A stretch of 64,000 nt of DNA from Sacculina carcini (GCA_916048095.2 OU696590.1:3261001-3325000); one strand, 5' to 3'; positions 49,767 to 60,671 are shown, numbered from the stretch's first letter. Notes: generated by a model not told the origin, from the sequence alone. A program made the numbers and translations.

Positions 49767-50220
49767 TGTAACGTGAACGGTGTATTTAATGCGAATTATA
49801 TCGATGATATGAAACTGGAAATAAAGCCGCACAAGAGTTCAGACAACGCCAGCAAAGAACACGGAGAAGAATACGGCACACAAGATCCTCTCACACTCGC
49901 ACGTAAAACCCCTAGACACACGCACACGCGAAAAGCACTGAAACAACTATCGCCGCACAAAACACCGCACGCTAAACCAACGCAACACCAAGACTCTCAC
50001 TGACTCGTCACATTCTCTCTGACGCAATCAACTGTCACTCACGCACACACGAACATACAAACACACACGCGCATACACACACATGCTCAGTTGCACGCGC
50101 ATGACATTCGAGCCACCTGCAGTAACGTTCCCAATAACAAGTCCAATAGTGCACGCGCACGCTTACAAACTCTTACACACATATACAAATATACAACAAT
50201 TAATACACACACTAACCACA
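49767..50220 (-). repeat. G5 5' LTR
   Basis: 454 bp. On the minus strand it runs TGTGGTTAGTG … GTTACA, followed immediately by AGCTATTTCGGCGC, the proposed primer site. Confidence 0.92.
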
Positions 50221-50225
50221 GAAGC

Positions 50226-51027
50226 ATTAACCGGGAATTATAGATGTGATATAATATATTAAATTTTTCATTGTTTTTATTTTGCGTTTGATTTCTAAAT
50301 TATTCCTGACAACGGCGGGCTTAAGTATGAGGCGGGTTGACTGAATATTTCGTCAATTATTAGATTAAGAATATGCGAATTGTTGTATTGTGTGTTTAGC
50401 TTGTAACTTATATTGGTTATTTTCGTATCGATGCGCTGCAGTTTTTGTTGTATGTCTGTATGTATGTATGCCACACTTGCAGCGATCTGTATGTAAATGC
50501 TTGCTTGCATGCGAGCCGGTGTATATCTGTGAATGCGTGGTGAGAGGGTGCATGTGTGGTAGAGAGCGTGTGTGTGAGTTTGCAAGGGTCCTTGGTAATT
50601 AGACCGCTCGATGATGCAAGGTTTCATCTGTCAGCGTGTGCGGCTATATTTGCAGCAGTGTGGAGTTAGGATTGGACGTGAAAGTGTGAACCTTGCGGGG
50701 AAGTGGTGAGAGTGATTGTTTTTGCGCGTGTGAGGTGCGAGAGTGATCGTGTGCGGTGTTAATTGCGAGTGTTTATGCATGCGAGTGCTTTTATCGTTCT
50801 CATTTTCTTTATTTCTCTTTACTTCAGAATAGACGTTTCACCTCTTTCTTGTGTTCGTTGAAGTCACACGAACACAGAACAATAATTCTCTATTGGTTTA
50901 GATTTGACAATTTATAGTTTTCTATTAGACTGGCTTTTTGCTCTTAAATATGTTTTGTTTTATTATTTGTTCCGCACGACGGGGGGGTTATACATTCAAT
51001 TTTACCGTGTAGAATGAACTCATATAC
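50226..51027 (+). repeat. Helitron-like repeat between G5 and B1, with a probable solo LTR
   Basis: 50226-50380 and 50875-51027 match 5223-5385 and 5390-5560, i.e. one repeat unit. The GT-rich 494 bp between them (50381-50874, TGTTGTATTG … CACGAACA) are an insertion with TG…CA ends, possibly a solo LTR. I see no clear target duplication, so this is tentative. No gene is seen. Confidence 0.45.
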
Positions 51028-51032
51028 ACAAC

Positions 51033-51829
51033 TGTTTCGCTTCGATCTATCGAGGCGAAATTTATTTTATTGTGGGTTGCGTATACGTATGTATATATGT
51101 ATGCATATGCGTTCATATTTGTATGCATGCGCGTGTGTATGCATGTGCATGCTCTTGGAAGAGTGTTTGCACATCGTTGTATGCGCGTATGCACTTTGTG
51201 TACACGGAGACGCGCGCCCGTGTGTATGTACGTCTGCACTTGTGTGCACGGGGATGCGTGCCTGTATGTATGCGCGTTTGTATGCTTCTTGTAAGATGAC
51301 TCTCTTTGTCTCGATCGGGTGTGAATGACCTCGAGGCAAAGTGAACCAGTGGTAGCCATTGTGTATAATGTGTAGGGCTCAGTACTCGGTGTGTATGCTC
51401 AGCTCGTGCTGAACGATTCTGTTTCTCGGCTAAGCCGAAAGATTGGCGACGCTCGGAACGCGTGAGTGCATGTCAATAATATTATATGTTTTTCTTGTGT
51501 TTCTACTTGCTGCTAGCATGTAACGTTCTGGATCGTGGATATTTATTATTGTATAAACAGAAATACGTTGTGTGTGTTTAGCCTCGCTATTTTTGTATTT
51601 TGCACGCAGGTTTAAACCTTCTACCTTCTACCTCCTACGTTCTTCCTCCTCACTCTGCCCGTTGTTGGATGTCGAGGATAATTTCCTTCGTCTGATTTGC
51701 TTCGTCTGATTTCACATGCACGTGTGTGTATGTATGTGGAGCAAGTCAATAAAGGTTGAAACCCCGAGTCTCTAGCGCCAATATGCTGGACGCGTGAAAG
51801 CGTCAGTTCTACACGCGCGGAGCGTGACA
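51033..51829 (+). repeat. B1 5' LTR
   Basis: 797 bp, TGTTTCGCTTCG … GAGCGTGACA. A polyadenylation-like AATAAAGG occurs near 51750. It is followed by about 2.8 tandem copies of a 29-bp unit (TTTAAACGCG plus TCTGGGGCGCGGT) that begins at the LTR edge. Confidence 0.94.
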
Positions 51830-52204
51830 TTTAAACGCGAACCGTCTGGGGCGCGGTATTTAAACGCGATCCGTCTGGGGCGCGGTATTTATACGCGTCA
51901 TCCTCTGGCCGGGGACGTGGTCCTGTTGCTGTCGGTCAACATTGCTGTGGTGGTCGTGATGACTGGCATGACTATATCGGCTCGACAGCGGTGACTGAGT
52001 GTAATTCATCTTGGTGCATCTGTTCATCCGGTGTCGTACGCTTCGGGTTTCGGTATTGTGAAATATTTTGTTTGTGTACCATCTCGTTTACCTTTGTATA
52101 TTTCAAAGAGGAATTATCGCTATGGAAGTGATATTAGGTTAACATTTATTCGTTTGTTGTTTATGCTTGTCTGATCTCACAACTTTCATGAGTATTTCGC
52201 AATT

Positions 52205-53086
52205 ATGGAGGCAAGATCTTTGAAAACAAGCAGAGCGATTTCCAATGGCAGATTTACTCGGTTAGCTTCTAAGATTGAGGAGCAGCTGAAGTGTGACACA
52301 GGTTAAGATTCACTGAGGTTAATTGACGAAATGTTTGAAGACCTCAGAAGTGTGTGGTCAGAAGTGCAGAGCAAGCACGAAAGTTATGTCATTTCACTGA
52401 GTGAATACGATGATTACATCGAGAGTGAATGGATAGCGAGTCTGGAAGACGTATTCCATAACATCAGACGATCTGTAATACAGTTTAGCGAACGTGAGGC
52501 TCGAACTGTTCAGTGTTCCACCAAAGATGAAAAAATTGATCAAGTTCAGTTGAAACTGCCACGTTTGGCGCTGCCAGTGTTTTCGGGTAGCATTAGGGAG
52601 TACCCGCATTTCAAGACTGACTTCACCAGTCATGTAATGAAACAGTTGCAAGGAGATTCCGCAGCCTATGTGTTACGATCCTGTTTGAGAGGGCATGCCC
52701 TAAATATCGTTCGGAGCATAGATGATGTGCAGTCAATGTGGGACAGATTGGACAATGAATTTGGGGTTCCAAGCAAGCTTGTTGAACATGTCATTACAGA
52801 AATCAGCAGATTCCACATAAAAAAGCCTGAAGATTTTGTGCAATTTGCTAACATTATAGAGAGGGGGCATAATGACCTTTGCAAAGCCAATCTCGAAAAC
52901 GAAATTTCCAATTCAAGCACAGTCAGCGTTCTGGAAGCCAAATTACCTTCAGAGTTAAGGGCGAACTGGGCGATTGAAATTACTCGCGATGATTCTCCTG
53001 TAAATAAGTATGACAAATTTCCAGCTCTTCTGAAGTTTATTCTACAACATAAAAGGGCAATCGAGTATATTTCCCACGTTGCGTAG
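52205..53086 (+). pseudogene. B1 gag
   Basis: A 5' ATG at 52205 (MEARSLKTSRAISNGRFTRL) meets TAA at codon 34. The frame then continues from ATG 52331 for 251 codons (RLALPVFSGSIREYPHFKTD, YVLRSCLRGHALNIV, MWDRLDNEFGVPSKL). The LPxFxG…FKxxF block and DRLDxxFG are typical of BEL/Pao gag. It ends at 53086 after a frame change, with the zinc-binding part in the next frame. Confidence 0.85.
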
Positions 53087-54332
53087 TGCTCCACAGTTGA
53101 CTAACAGGGAGACAATTCATGTCAGTAATGCAAGAACCAATGGGCCAAATATTCAGCCACAGCGTTGCTGGTTGCATAACACAACCACCCATGGTGTTAG
53201 CGACTGTAGAAGGTTCCTGCAAATGACAGCCGATGATCGACTAAGGTTAGTCAAAGACAAGAAAGCCTGTTTGTCATGTCTGGGCCTAAATCACTTGTCA
53301 CGAAATTGCAGGAGAAAGGTTAAGTGCAGCGTTCAGAATTGTGAACAATCTCATCATGAATTGCTGCATGATGCGTTTCAAATGACTGATGTCAAAGTGC
53401 ATACAGTTGCACAGGCTGTCTCGAGTGATCTTTCCGATCAATCACACAGTGAAAACACATGTCTCCTGCAGGTGATGAGATTGCCGACTGTTTCTCAAAA
53501 ATACAGTCGAGTCAATGTGTTGTGGGATAGCGGCTCAACAGTCAGTCTCATAACATTCAACCAAGCAAAACGACTAAATCTCAATGGTGTCAGAACACGA
53601 ATGCAGATCACCAAAGTGGGGGGCATTACGGAGAACATTTCTTCCGAAAAATATTGTTTGCCACTCAGGGACATGAATGGAGGAGTCTATTATTTTGATG
53701 TTTACGGTATCGAAAAAATTTCGAGTGCGATTGTAAGATGTGATTCCGGCGTTATGGCTGAGGCAAGAAACTTGTTTGGGAATACACCCGATTTGCTGTT
53801 CCGTCCTTACGGCGAGATCGACGTGCTAATAGGCTTCAATTACGCTGTTTTACACCCCGTGACCCACAGGGCAGTGGGCAATTTGCTTCTCATGCGAAAT
53901 GTGTTTGGTTCCTGTCTCGGTGGTACACATCCCACCATTCGAGAAGATGTGTCGCACGTTGAGCAGATTAGATGTCAATCCAATCACGCTTTGTTGAGTG
54001 TTAGAGAGTTTTTTGATATTGAGTCAATGGGCGTAAGCTGCACTCCGAAATGTGGGGGCTGCAGGTGTGGAAAGTGTCCTGCGGGTGGGAAAGATTACAC
54101 CCTAAAGGAAGAGAGAGAGTTAGCTCTTATCGAGAGTGGCATAAAATTCGAGGGGCACTGGGTTGCGAGTTACCCATGGGTAAAAGATCCCAACGACCTG
54201 CCAAACAACAAGGTGGTAGCACTCGGGTGTCTAAGGTCACTGGAGAAAAGATTGATCAAAACCCCGGATGTAGCTCAACTATACGATAGTCAAATTGAAG
54301 ATATGGTCAGTCGTGATGTGGCAAGAGTATGA
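53079..54332 (+). CDS. B1 zinc-binding region, protease and start of RT
   Basis: 417 codons. CWLHNTTTHGVSDC and CLSCLGLNHLSRNC are the BEL gag knuckles. Near residue 150 the protease has NVLWDSGSTVSLIT, then RPYGEIDVLIGFNYAVLHP, both standard for BEL/Pao. The end (DYTLKEERELALIESGIKF … WVKDPNDLPNNKVVAL) is the RT lead-in. The TGA at 54330-54332 interrupts, in frame, just before YVGPIHYIGHHAVLKP. Confidence 0.9.
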   Translation: MRSAPQLTNRETIHVSNARTNGPNIQPQRCWLHNTTTHGVSDCRRFLQMTADDRLRLVKDKKACLSCLGLNHLSRNCRRKVKCSVQNCEQSHHELLHDAFQMTDVKVHTVAQAVSSDLSDQSHSENTCLLQVMRLPTVSQKYSRVNVLWDSGSTVSLITFNQAKRLNLNGVRTRMQITKVGGITENISSEKYCLPLRDMNGGVYYFDVYGIEKISSAIVRCDSGVMAEARNLFGNTPDLLFRPYGEIDVLIGFNYAVLHPVTHRAVGNLLLMRNVFGSCLGGTHPTIREDVSHVEQIRCQSNHALLSVREFFDIESMGVSCTPKCGGCRCGKCPAGGKDYTLKEERELALIESGIKFEGHWVASYPWVKDPNDLPNNKVVALGCLRSLEKRLIKTPDVAQLYDSQIEDMVSRDVARV

Positions 54333-54356
54333 ACGTCTGATGAGTTAAATAGTTAC

Positions 54357-57353
54357 GTGGGTCCTATTCATTATATAGGTCATCACGCAGTGCTAAAGCC
54401 GTGTTCGGGCACCACCCCCTGTAGAATTGTTTTTAACAGTTCGACCAGTTTTAAAGGGCACGTGCTGAATGACTATTGGGCGAAGGGTCCAGATCTAATT
54501 AATAACCTGTTGGGAGTGATCATCCGCTTTAGAGAAAATCCATGTTTTCTCATTGGCGACATCAGTAAGATGTATCACGCAATTAGAATACCTCTGCGCG
54601 ATCAGCACACACACCGTTTTTTGTGGCGTAGAATGCAGCAGGACGCCGAACCCACGACATATGTGATGACACGCGTGTCATTTGGTGATCGTCCGGCAGG
54701 CACTATCGCAATAGCTGCTCTGCGTAAAACAGCTCAAATGGCCCCACCAGAGCTTAATCAAGCTGCGCAGGTCATTCTGAGGAACATCTATGTGGATGAC
54801 ATAATGGACAGTTTCCCGTCAAAGACGGAAGCGGTAAAAGTATCCGGCGAAGTTGATGAAATCCTAAAGGAGGGAGGATTTGAAATAAAGAAATGGACTG
54901 TCGGTGAATCACAAAACGAGTGTGCTTCCAAAGTGAATTTTCTCGAGGAGGGCAGTGCAGAAAAGGTTTTAGGAATTAGGTGGATGAAAGATGAAGATGC
55001 TTTTACATTTAATGTAAACTGCAAATATGTGTGTGTCAGTGACGATGTGTTGGACTCACAAAACCGAGCGGGGCAAATTCTTACACGTCGTATTGCTTTG
55101 TCCCAGGTGAATTCCATCTATGATCCTCTTGGATTAGGGACTCCGTTCACTCTTGGGGCGAGAATTCTCATGAGAAAATCCATTGTAGCTAATGGGCACC
55201 CACTTTTATGGGATGAACCATTTGATGCATCCCTGAATGGCATGTGGTATGCATTTTTCGCCGATGTTTCAGAGATGCGAAAACTATGTTTTCCCAGAAG
55301 CTTGAAACCAGCCAATGCACTTGGTAACGCAGACTTGATCGTATTTTGTGACGGGTCCTCAGACGCTTACGGTGCGTGTGCATATATTCGATGGCAGACC
55401 GAGACAGGCGTGTTTTGTCGCTTGATTGTGGCTAAAAACCGAATTTCTCCTATGAAGGCTCAGACTATTGTGAGATTGGAGTTGTGTGCGGCCGTGCTAG
55501 CAGCTCGCTTAAAGAGCTTCATCGAAAATGAGACGCGCTTTGTTTTCTCTCAAGTTTTCATGATAACTGACTCTGAAATAGTGCGGGCTATGATACAAAA
55601 GGAATCATACGGATTCAATTCATTCGTCGCTGTGAGAATTGGAGAGATACAATCCCTCACAAAACCAGAGCAGTGGTATTGGGTAGACGGCGACAATAAC
55701 GTTGCTGATTGGGTTACACGTCCCAAACTGCCTAGAGAGCTCCACAGCGAGAGTGTATGGCAAAATGGGCCACAATTTGTTTATCAGCCTAAAGGTGAAT
55801 GGCCAACAAAGCAGAGAACATACCGAGGTGAAATGCCAGAACGAATTAAACACTGTATGACGGTTACTGTTCAGACGAGCAGTGTTGAGAACTGTATCGT
55901 TGTGAATCGATTTTCCAGTTATGTCAAGTTGTTAAGAGTAACCGCTCGTGTTTTGTCAGTTTTCAAACGGAGAACAAAGCCATCTTTTGCTAATGCTAAA
56001 TCACTACCAACGCAAGCATTAATCACAGAGGCATTATGGGTTAAATCTGTGCAAGCAAAAATGGGTGATGTAATGCATAAACACGCAAACTTGTGTCCCC
56101 GCGAGGAAAATGGGATTATTGTGGTTGGAGGTCGAGCTAGGAAACAAATGGCATGTAGTTCAGACAATAAGATGTTGTCACTGTTGTCATCTGATCACCT
56201 ATTTTCTGAGTTGTACGTGAACTATGTGCACACTCTAAGTCATTGTGGAGTTTGTACAACGGTAGCCAAATCGAGGCTTGAGTTTTGGATATATGGTGTG
56301 AGCAAACTAGCTAAAAGGATCTGTCGCGCCTGCGTGATATGCAAACGTCTGAGAGGATTAACAGAAGCGCAAGTAATGGCAGACCTGCCTATTGAGAGAT
56401 TAAAACCGGCACCAGCATGGTCGTATGTCAATCTTGATTTATTTGGGCCTTTCATTACGCGAGGGGAGGTCAATAAAAGATCCCGAGGTAAAGTGTACGG
56501 TGTAATTTTCACGTGTATGTTGTGTAGAGCAGTGCATATCGATCTTGCAACTGATTATTCTGCCAGCGGATTTCTCATGGTGTTGAGAAGATTCGTTTCA
56601 TTGAGGGGATTTCCGATCAAGGTATATTCGGATTGTGGCACGCAGTTAACTGCTGCAGATAAACAGTTGAAAGAGGTTCATGAAGCCATAAAATCAAATG
56701 ATGTTGCTGACTTCGGAGATGACACGAAAGTTCAGTGGATATTTTCGCCTCCAGACTCTCCATGGTACAATGGGTGCGCTGAAGCATTAATCAAATCAGT
56801 AAAACGCGCTCTCAGTTTCGTAGTTGGACAGCAAATACTAACTTTCCCCGAGCTCCAAACAGTGATGTTCGAAGTTGCTAACCTATTGAATGAGCGTCCT
56901 ATCGGTCATAAACCAACTGACCCGAGTGATGGCAATCATTTGTCACCGAATAATCTACTGTTGGAGAGGACAACACGCAAAGTCCCTCCTGGCGTATTGG
57001 ATCCTCATCCCAACCCCAGAATGAGATTTCATCTAGTGCAAAAAATCACAGATAATTTTTGGAAGAGATGGATCAGATATTTTTTCCCTTCGTTGCTCAT
57101 TATAAAGAAATGGCACACGGAGAAGCGCAACGTCATGATTGGCGACGTCGTCCTAATACAGGACGTAAATATGCTGAGAGGAACATGGAAATTGGCAATT
57201 GTCACTGAGGTGTACCCCGACGAAAGCGGGAAGGTGAGAAAAGCAGAGGTGGAGTATACTTTATCTCACAAAGAACAGGACGATAATCTAAAACGTATAA
57301 AAGTTGTGAGACCAATACAACGATTGATTGTCATTGTTCCTATTGATGAATGA
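54357..57353 (+). CDS. B1 pol: RT, RNase H, integrase
   Basis: 998 codons uninterrupted, in the same frame as 53079-54332. RT: CRIVFNSSTSFKGHVLND, GDISKMYHAIRI, RVSFGDRPAGTIA, and catalytic YVDD at about 145-148. RNase H near 330 (VFCDGSSDAYGACAY), with RLELCAAVLAARL and MITDSEIV. Integrase: zinc part LSHCGVCTT … CRACVICKR near 625-665, then NLDLFGPF (D about 693), YSDCGTQL (D about 759), WYNGCAEALIKSVKRAL (E about 809). The BEL-type C-terminus has GDVVLIQDVN and RGTWKLAIVTEVYPDESGKV. The protein makes and integrates element cDNA. Confidence 0.94.
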   Translation: MGPIHYIGHHAVLKPCSGTTPCRIVFNSSTSFKGHVLNDYWAKGPDLINNLLGVIIRFRENPCFLIGDISKMYHAIRIPLRDQHTHRFLWRRMQQDAEPTTYVMTRVSFGDRPAGTIAIAALRKTAQMAPPELNQAAQVILRNIYVDDIMDSFPSKTEAVKVSGEVDEILKEGGFEIKKWTVGESQNECASKVNFLEEGSAEKVLGIRWMKDEDAFTFNVNCKYVCVSDDVLDSQNRAGQILTRRIALSQVNSIYDPLGLGTPFTLGARILMRKSIVANGHPLLWDEPFDASLNGMWYAFFADVSEMRKLCFPRSLKPANALGNADLIVFCDGSSDAYGACAYIRWQTETGVFCRLIVAKNRISPMKAQTIVRLELCAAVLAARLKSFIENETRFVFSQVFMITDSEIVRAMIQKESYGFNSFVAVRIGEIQSLTKPEQWYWVDGDNNVADWVTRPKLPRELHSESVWQNGPQFVYQPKGEWPTKQRTYRGEMPERIKHCMTVTVQTSSVENCIVVNRFSSYVKLLRVTARVLSVFKRRTKPSFANAKSLPTQALITEALWVKSVQAKMGDVMHKHANLCPREENGIIVVGGRARKQMACSSDNKMLSLLSSDHLFSELYVNYVHTLSHCGVCTTVAKSRLEFWIYGVSKLAKRICRACVICKRLRGLTEAQVMADLPIERLKPAPAWSYVNLDLFGPFITRGEVNKRSRGKVYGVIFTCMLCRAVHIDLATDYSASGFLMVLRRFVSLRGFPIKVYSDCGTQLTAADKQLKEVHEAIKSNDVADFGDDTKVQWIFSPPDSPWYNGCAEALIKSVKRALSFVVGQQILTFPELQTVMFEVANLLNERPIGHKPTDPSDGNHLSPNNLLLERTTRKVPPGVLDPHPNPRMRFHLVQKITDNFWKRWIRYFFPSLLIIKKWHTEKRNVMIGDVVLIQDVNMLRGTWKLAIVTEVYPDESGKVRKAEVEYTLSHKEQDDNLKRIKVVRPIQRLIVIVPIDE

Positions 57354-57521
57354 TTGTTTACTGTCATTGTATGGGTAAGAAATCGTATGTCGATGTATGG
57401 GCATAGATGCTACGATGTTGATGCTGAATGTTTAATGTTCGATATATGTTGTTCTTGCTATATTCAATCGATATTTGGCGTGAATACGTTGATTCTCGAT
57501 GTATAATTTGTCGGCGGGGAG

Positions 57522-58318
57522 TGTTTCGCTTCGATCTATCGAGGCGAAATTTATTTTATTGTGGGTTGCGTATATGTATGCATATATGTATGCATATGCG
57601 TTCATATTTGTATGCATGCGCGTGTGTATGCATGTGCATGCTCTTGGAAGAGTGTTTGCACATCGTTGTATGCGCGTATGCACTTTGTGTACACGGAGAC
57701 GCGAGCCCGTGTGTATGTACGTCTGCACTTGTGTGCACGGGGATGCGTGCCTGTATGTATGCGCGTATGTATGCTTCTTGTAAGATGACTCTCTTTGTCT
57801 CGATCGGGTGTGAATGACCTCGAGGCAAAGTGAACCAGTGGTAGCCATTGTGTATAATGTGTAGGGCTCAGTACTCGGTGTGTTTGCTCAGCTCGTGCTG
57901 AACGATTCTGTTTCTCGGCTAAGCCGAAAGATTGGCGACGCTCGGAACGCGTGAGTGCATGTCAATAATATTATAAGTTTTTCTTGTGTTTCTACTTGCT
58001 GCTAGCATGTAACGTTCTGGATCGTGGATATTTATTATTGTATAAACAGAAATACGTTGTGTGTGTTTAGCCTTGCTATTTTTGTATTTTGCACGCAGGT
58101 TTAAACCTTCTACCTTCTACCTCCTACGTTCTTCCTCCTCACTCTGCCCGTTGTTGGATGTCGAGGATAATTTCCTTCGTCTGATTTGCTTCGTCTGATT
58201 TCACATGCACGTGTGTGTATGTATGTGGAGCAAGTCAATAAAGGTTGAAACCCCGAGTCTCTAGCGCCAATATGCTGGACGCGTGAAAGCGTCAGTTCTA
58301 CACGCGCGGAGCGTGACA
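57522..58318 (+). repeat. B1 3' LTR
   Basis: 797 bp, direct copy of 51033-51829 with about seven substitutions and no length change. It is preceded by TCGGCGGGGAG, a short purine-rich stretch. Confidence 0.94.
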
Positions 58319-58323
58319 ACAAC

Positions 58324-58745
58324 TCACGGACTTCACTTCAAGATCCAGATTCACTGATGAAAACGTCAATTAAATAACGATTCAATTCAATCGCATTATG
58401 CAATAAATGTGAATTTATCCGTCTTACAGTTTGGTTTCTATACTATATTGGCGGGTTGTGAGAACAGTATTGGCGGGCCGCGTGTTTGAGCACACTAGCG
58501 TAGATAATCTCAAGCTTCTGATTACAAATTATGATCGAATTGGTGTATTTTGTGATCACAAGCTAATAAGTTGAATGACCTCAGATTAGGATGGGTTAGG
58601 TCAAGATGGGATGGTTGGGTTGAGTTTGGTAGGTGTGGGTCAGGTTATATCGGGTTTAAATGATGTTAAGTTATAAAAAATAGTTTGGAAAAATTCTGAT
58701 GAAAAGTTTTCATCATTTTTCATTGTTTGCTTCGTGTTTGAGTTA
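58324..58745 (+). repeat. Repeat flank and dispersed repeat R1, copy 3
   Basis: 58324-58350 completes the repeat broken by B1. From about 58385 the sequence matches 85-540. It gives the cleanest empty-site reference for the G1/G2 insertion (TACTATATTGGCGGGTTGTG). Confidence 0.7.
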
Positions 58746-59110
58746 TGAATTTGTATTGTGTTTATTGTGTATTGCATGGTATTGTATTTTGTACTATATA
58801 TAATTGTGTGTGCGTGCATGTGTATTTGTGTGCGTACGTGGGAGTTTGATTTTGTGTACGTTGTTGTATGCGCGCGCGGAGGTAGCTGCGTTGCATAAGC
58901 GCGAGCTATGAGTGCATGCATGCGCGGGTGGTATCCGCCCGGAGTCAAGGGTCGCTCGTGCATGTTGGGCAGTGCGTTACTGGTGAAGTGAGAGTGTGGT
59001 GTTTGTGCGGTGGCTTACAGTGTTGTTCGGTGGAGAGAGTAGTATTTAGTGCATTGTGTTGCGGTGTGATCGTGTGGAATTGTGCTTTATTGTTCTATTT
59101 TATTTTTCGT
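58746..59110. other. GT-rich stretch, nothing recognised
   Basis: GT/GCGTGC-rich sequence similar in composition to 50381-50874. I see no gene and no clear repeat boundaries. Confidence 0.4.
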
Positions 59111-59114
59111 GTTT

Positions 59115-59296
59115 ACATTCAAATACAGGGGCCCACTCATGATCTGTGTTGAGACTTATGAGACGATTCCGGAAGAGTCCCCTGAGATGATCCAATGATG
59201 TATGGGCTGTATGAGGTCTCGCTCCATCCTGCATGAACCAAGCAAGCCTCAACTGTCCTTGGATTAGCTTCTGAGTCAGCTCACCGTAAAGCTGAT
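59115..59296 (-). pseudogene. Mariner-type transposase fragment
   Basis: On the minus strand, from the gap edge: YGELTQKLIQGQLRLAWFMQ, DGARPHTAHTSLDHLRGLFR, NRLISLNTDHEWAP. The QDGAxPHTA block carries the second catalytic Asp of the DDE/D domain of mariner-like transposases, and EWxP precedes the usual SPDLNP, which is missing. The copy is truncated after EWAP and its upstream part falls in the assembly gap. Confidence 0.8.
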
Positions 59297-59496
59297 NNNN
59301 NNNNNNNNNNNNNNNNNNNNNNNNNNNNNNNNNNNNNNNNNNNNNNNNNNNNNNNNNNNNNNNNNNNNNNNNNNNNNNNNNNNNNNNNNNNNNNNNNNNN
59401 NNNNNNNNNNNNNNNNNNNNNNNNNNNNNNNNNNNNNNNNNNNNNNNNNNNNNNNNNNNNNNNNNNNNNNNNNNNNNNNNNNNNNNNNNNNNNNNN
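59297..59496. other. Assembly gap (200 N)
   Basis: Exactly 200 N, probably a fixed-size scaffold placeholder, so true distance and continuity across it are unknown. Confidence 0.98.
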
Positions 59497-59599
59497 AAAT
59501 ATTCTCGAACACACGGCAACGATGCTTACAACGCACAGGCCACCAACCGAATGACACCGAATGATTCCGAACGCCGAATGATTCTCAGCCTTCCTATCT

Positions 59600-60232
59600 T
59601 TCTCACCTTTTGTCTGAATCTGTTGTTCCTTCTCGACACTCACGCCCACTTGTATGTTTTAGAGCTTTAAATGAGTCTACTTGGTCTTCTAAATCGTTTT
59701 CATTTTTTGCTCCGCGTCTGTTTAATTCTCTTCCCTCTAACATTGTTTAATCTTCCTCCTTCCATTCGTTCAGGTCCTCTTTGTTTAAATATTTGTTTGA
59801 TCAATTGTTTGACGCTGTATCTCACTCTCTTACTCCTTATGCTTCTGTGTGATCTGTTTTTAGTTATTTCCGATACGCCTAATGTTTTATTTGCTTTGTG
59901 TACCTCATCTGGTTTTGCTGTTCCTGCATTGTGTATTGTTTGAGTGTTGTGTGTGTATAAGTATTTGCTATATGTGTTTTCTTATTGCTAGTCAATTGGT
60001 ATTTTGCGCGCCTGTGTATTTATATGCGCTAAAGGAGATGTATTTATTTATTATTATTATTATTCATAATATCTTTCTAGCGTAGTTGGCTTTTGTAGTT
60101 GTCCGCATGTTATTTTGTGTGTGTGTGCGGTGCTTTCATGTTAATGTTTTTATTTTCCAATCTTCGTTGTAAGTTGCCGCGCTTGTGTCCCTGGATGAGC
60201 GCTATACAAATAAATGAATGAATGAATAAAGG
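59600..60232 (+). pseudogene. LINE L-D: 3' end of an L2/CR1-like element
   Basis: A plus frame reads SESVVPSRHSRPLVCFRALN, then SKSFSFFAPRLFNSLPSNIV, a stop, and SSSFHSFRSSLFKYLFDQLF. The APRLFNSLP and SFxxxLKxYLF blocks are the extreme C-terminus of CR1/L2-type RT proteins. The 3' UTR ends GAGCGCTATACAAATAAATG followed by (AATG)n, the usual L2-like tail. It is the plus-strand counterpart of the L-C family. Confidence 0.75.
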
Positions 60233-60306
60233 TTCAATAATTCGCCAAGAATCGACAAAAAAGAGAATATTTTTCACTGGTGGCATCATCATCCCCACAA
60301 TGGTCT

Positions 60307-60671
60307 TGTGGTGTATCATGTTTTGCATTGTTTGTATGTTTGCGGATATGTTAGTGTGTCCTGTTGTGTGTGTACGTTTCGCTCGTCTGTATGCATGTCA
60401 AGTGTATGTCTGTGTGTAGTTAGTCTTGGGCCAGTGGTGTGTGTCCGGTGTGTATGTGTCTACTGAACTAGTATGTCTGTGTGTCGTGTTTGCCTTTGTC
60501 ACTGCGTGTGTTGTTGGATCATGTGTGCGCTTGACCAATTGTATGTCTGTATGCTTGTGTGTGAGCGGTTGTGTCACCTGATGTTTGACCTGAACACTGG
60601 GGTCAAATACAGTCGGTCCAAAGATCTCGCATTGTGAACGTCAGTAATTCAGTGGCTAACCAAACGCCACA
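60307..60671 (+). repeat. G6 5' LTR (left end tentative)
   Basis: The right end is fixed by the primer site (…AAACGCCACA, then TTGGTGACC). The left end is proposed at TGTGGTGTATCATG because relatives G1, M7 and T1 start TGTGG. It would be 365 bp. Confidence 0.5.

Larger units (their letters stand above)
45662..50220 (-). mobile_element. G5: near-complete Ty3/Gypsy-type LTR retrotransposon
   Basis: 4559 bp on the minus strand, flanked by GAAGC (45657-45661 and 50221-50225). The target is confirmed by empty paralogues in the same window. LTRs are 454 bp (upstream, 49767-50220) and 474 bp (downstream, 45662-46135); the difference is mainly a local duplication of CACACGAACATACAAAC. Order on the minus strand: LTR, primer site AGCTATTTCGGC, gag, -1 frameshift site, pol with a single in-frame TAA. 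It belongs to the G3/G4 lineage. Confidence 0.93.
51033..58318 (+). mobile_element. B1: complete BEL/Pao LTR retrotransposon
   Basis: 7286 bp, LTRs of 797 bp each, flanked by ACAAC (51028-51032 and 58319-58323). The target is the same repeat as at 4775-4810 (CATATACAAAACTAACGG). By eye the LTRs differ at about seven positions. The single long gag-pol frame typical of BEL is interrupted by TAA at 52304, one frame change near 53080 and TGA at 54330. All domains are present and in order: gag, zinc region, protease, RT, RNase H, integrase. Confidence 0.94.

Noticed and set aside
51014-51339. Cys/Met-rich frames repeated at 57428-57817
   Set aside because: Inside the B1 LTRs; GTATGC-rich sequence read in several frames at once.
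59100-59649. Minus-strand frames spanning the N run
   Set aside because: Continuity across 200 unknown bases cannot be claimed; only the mariner fragment left of the gap is kept.
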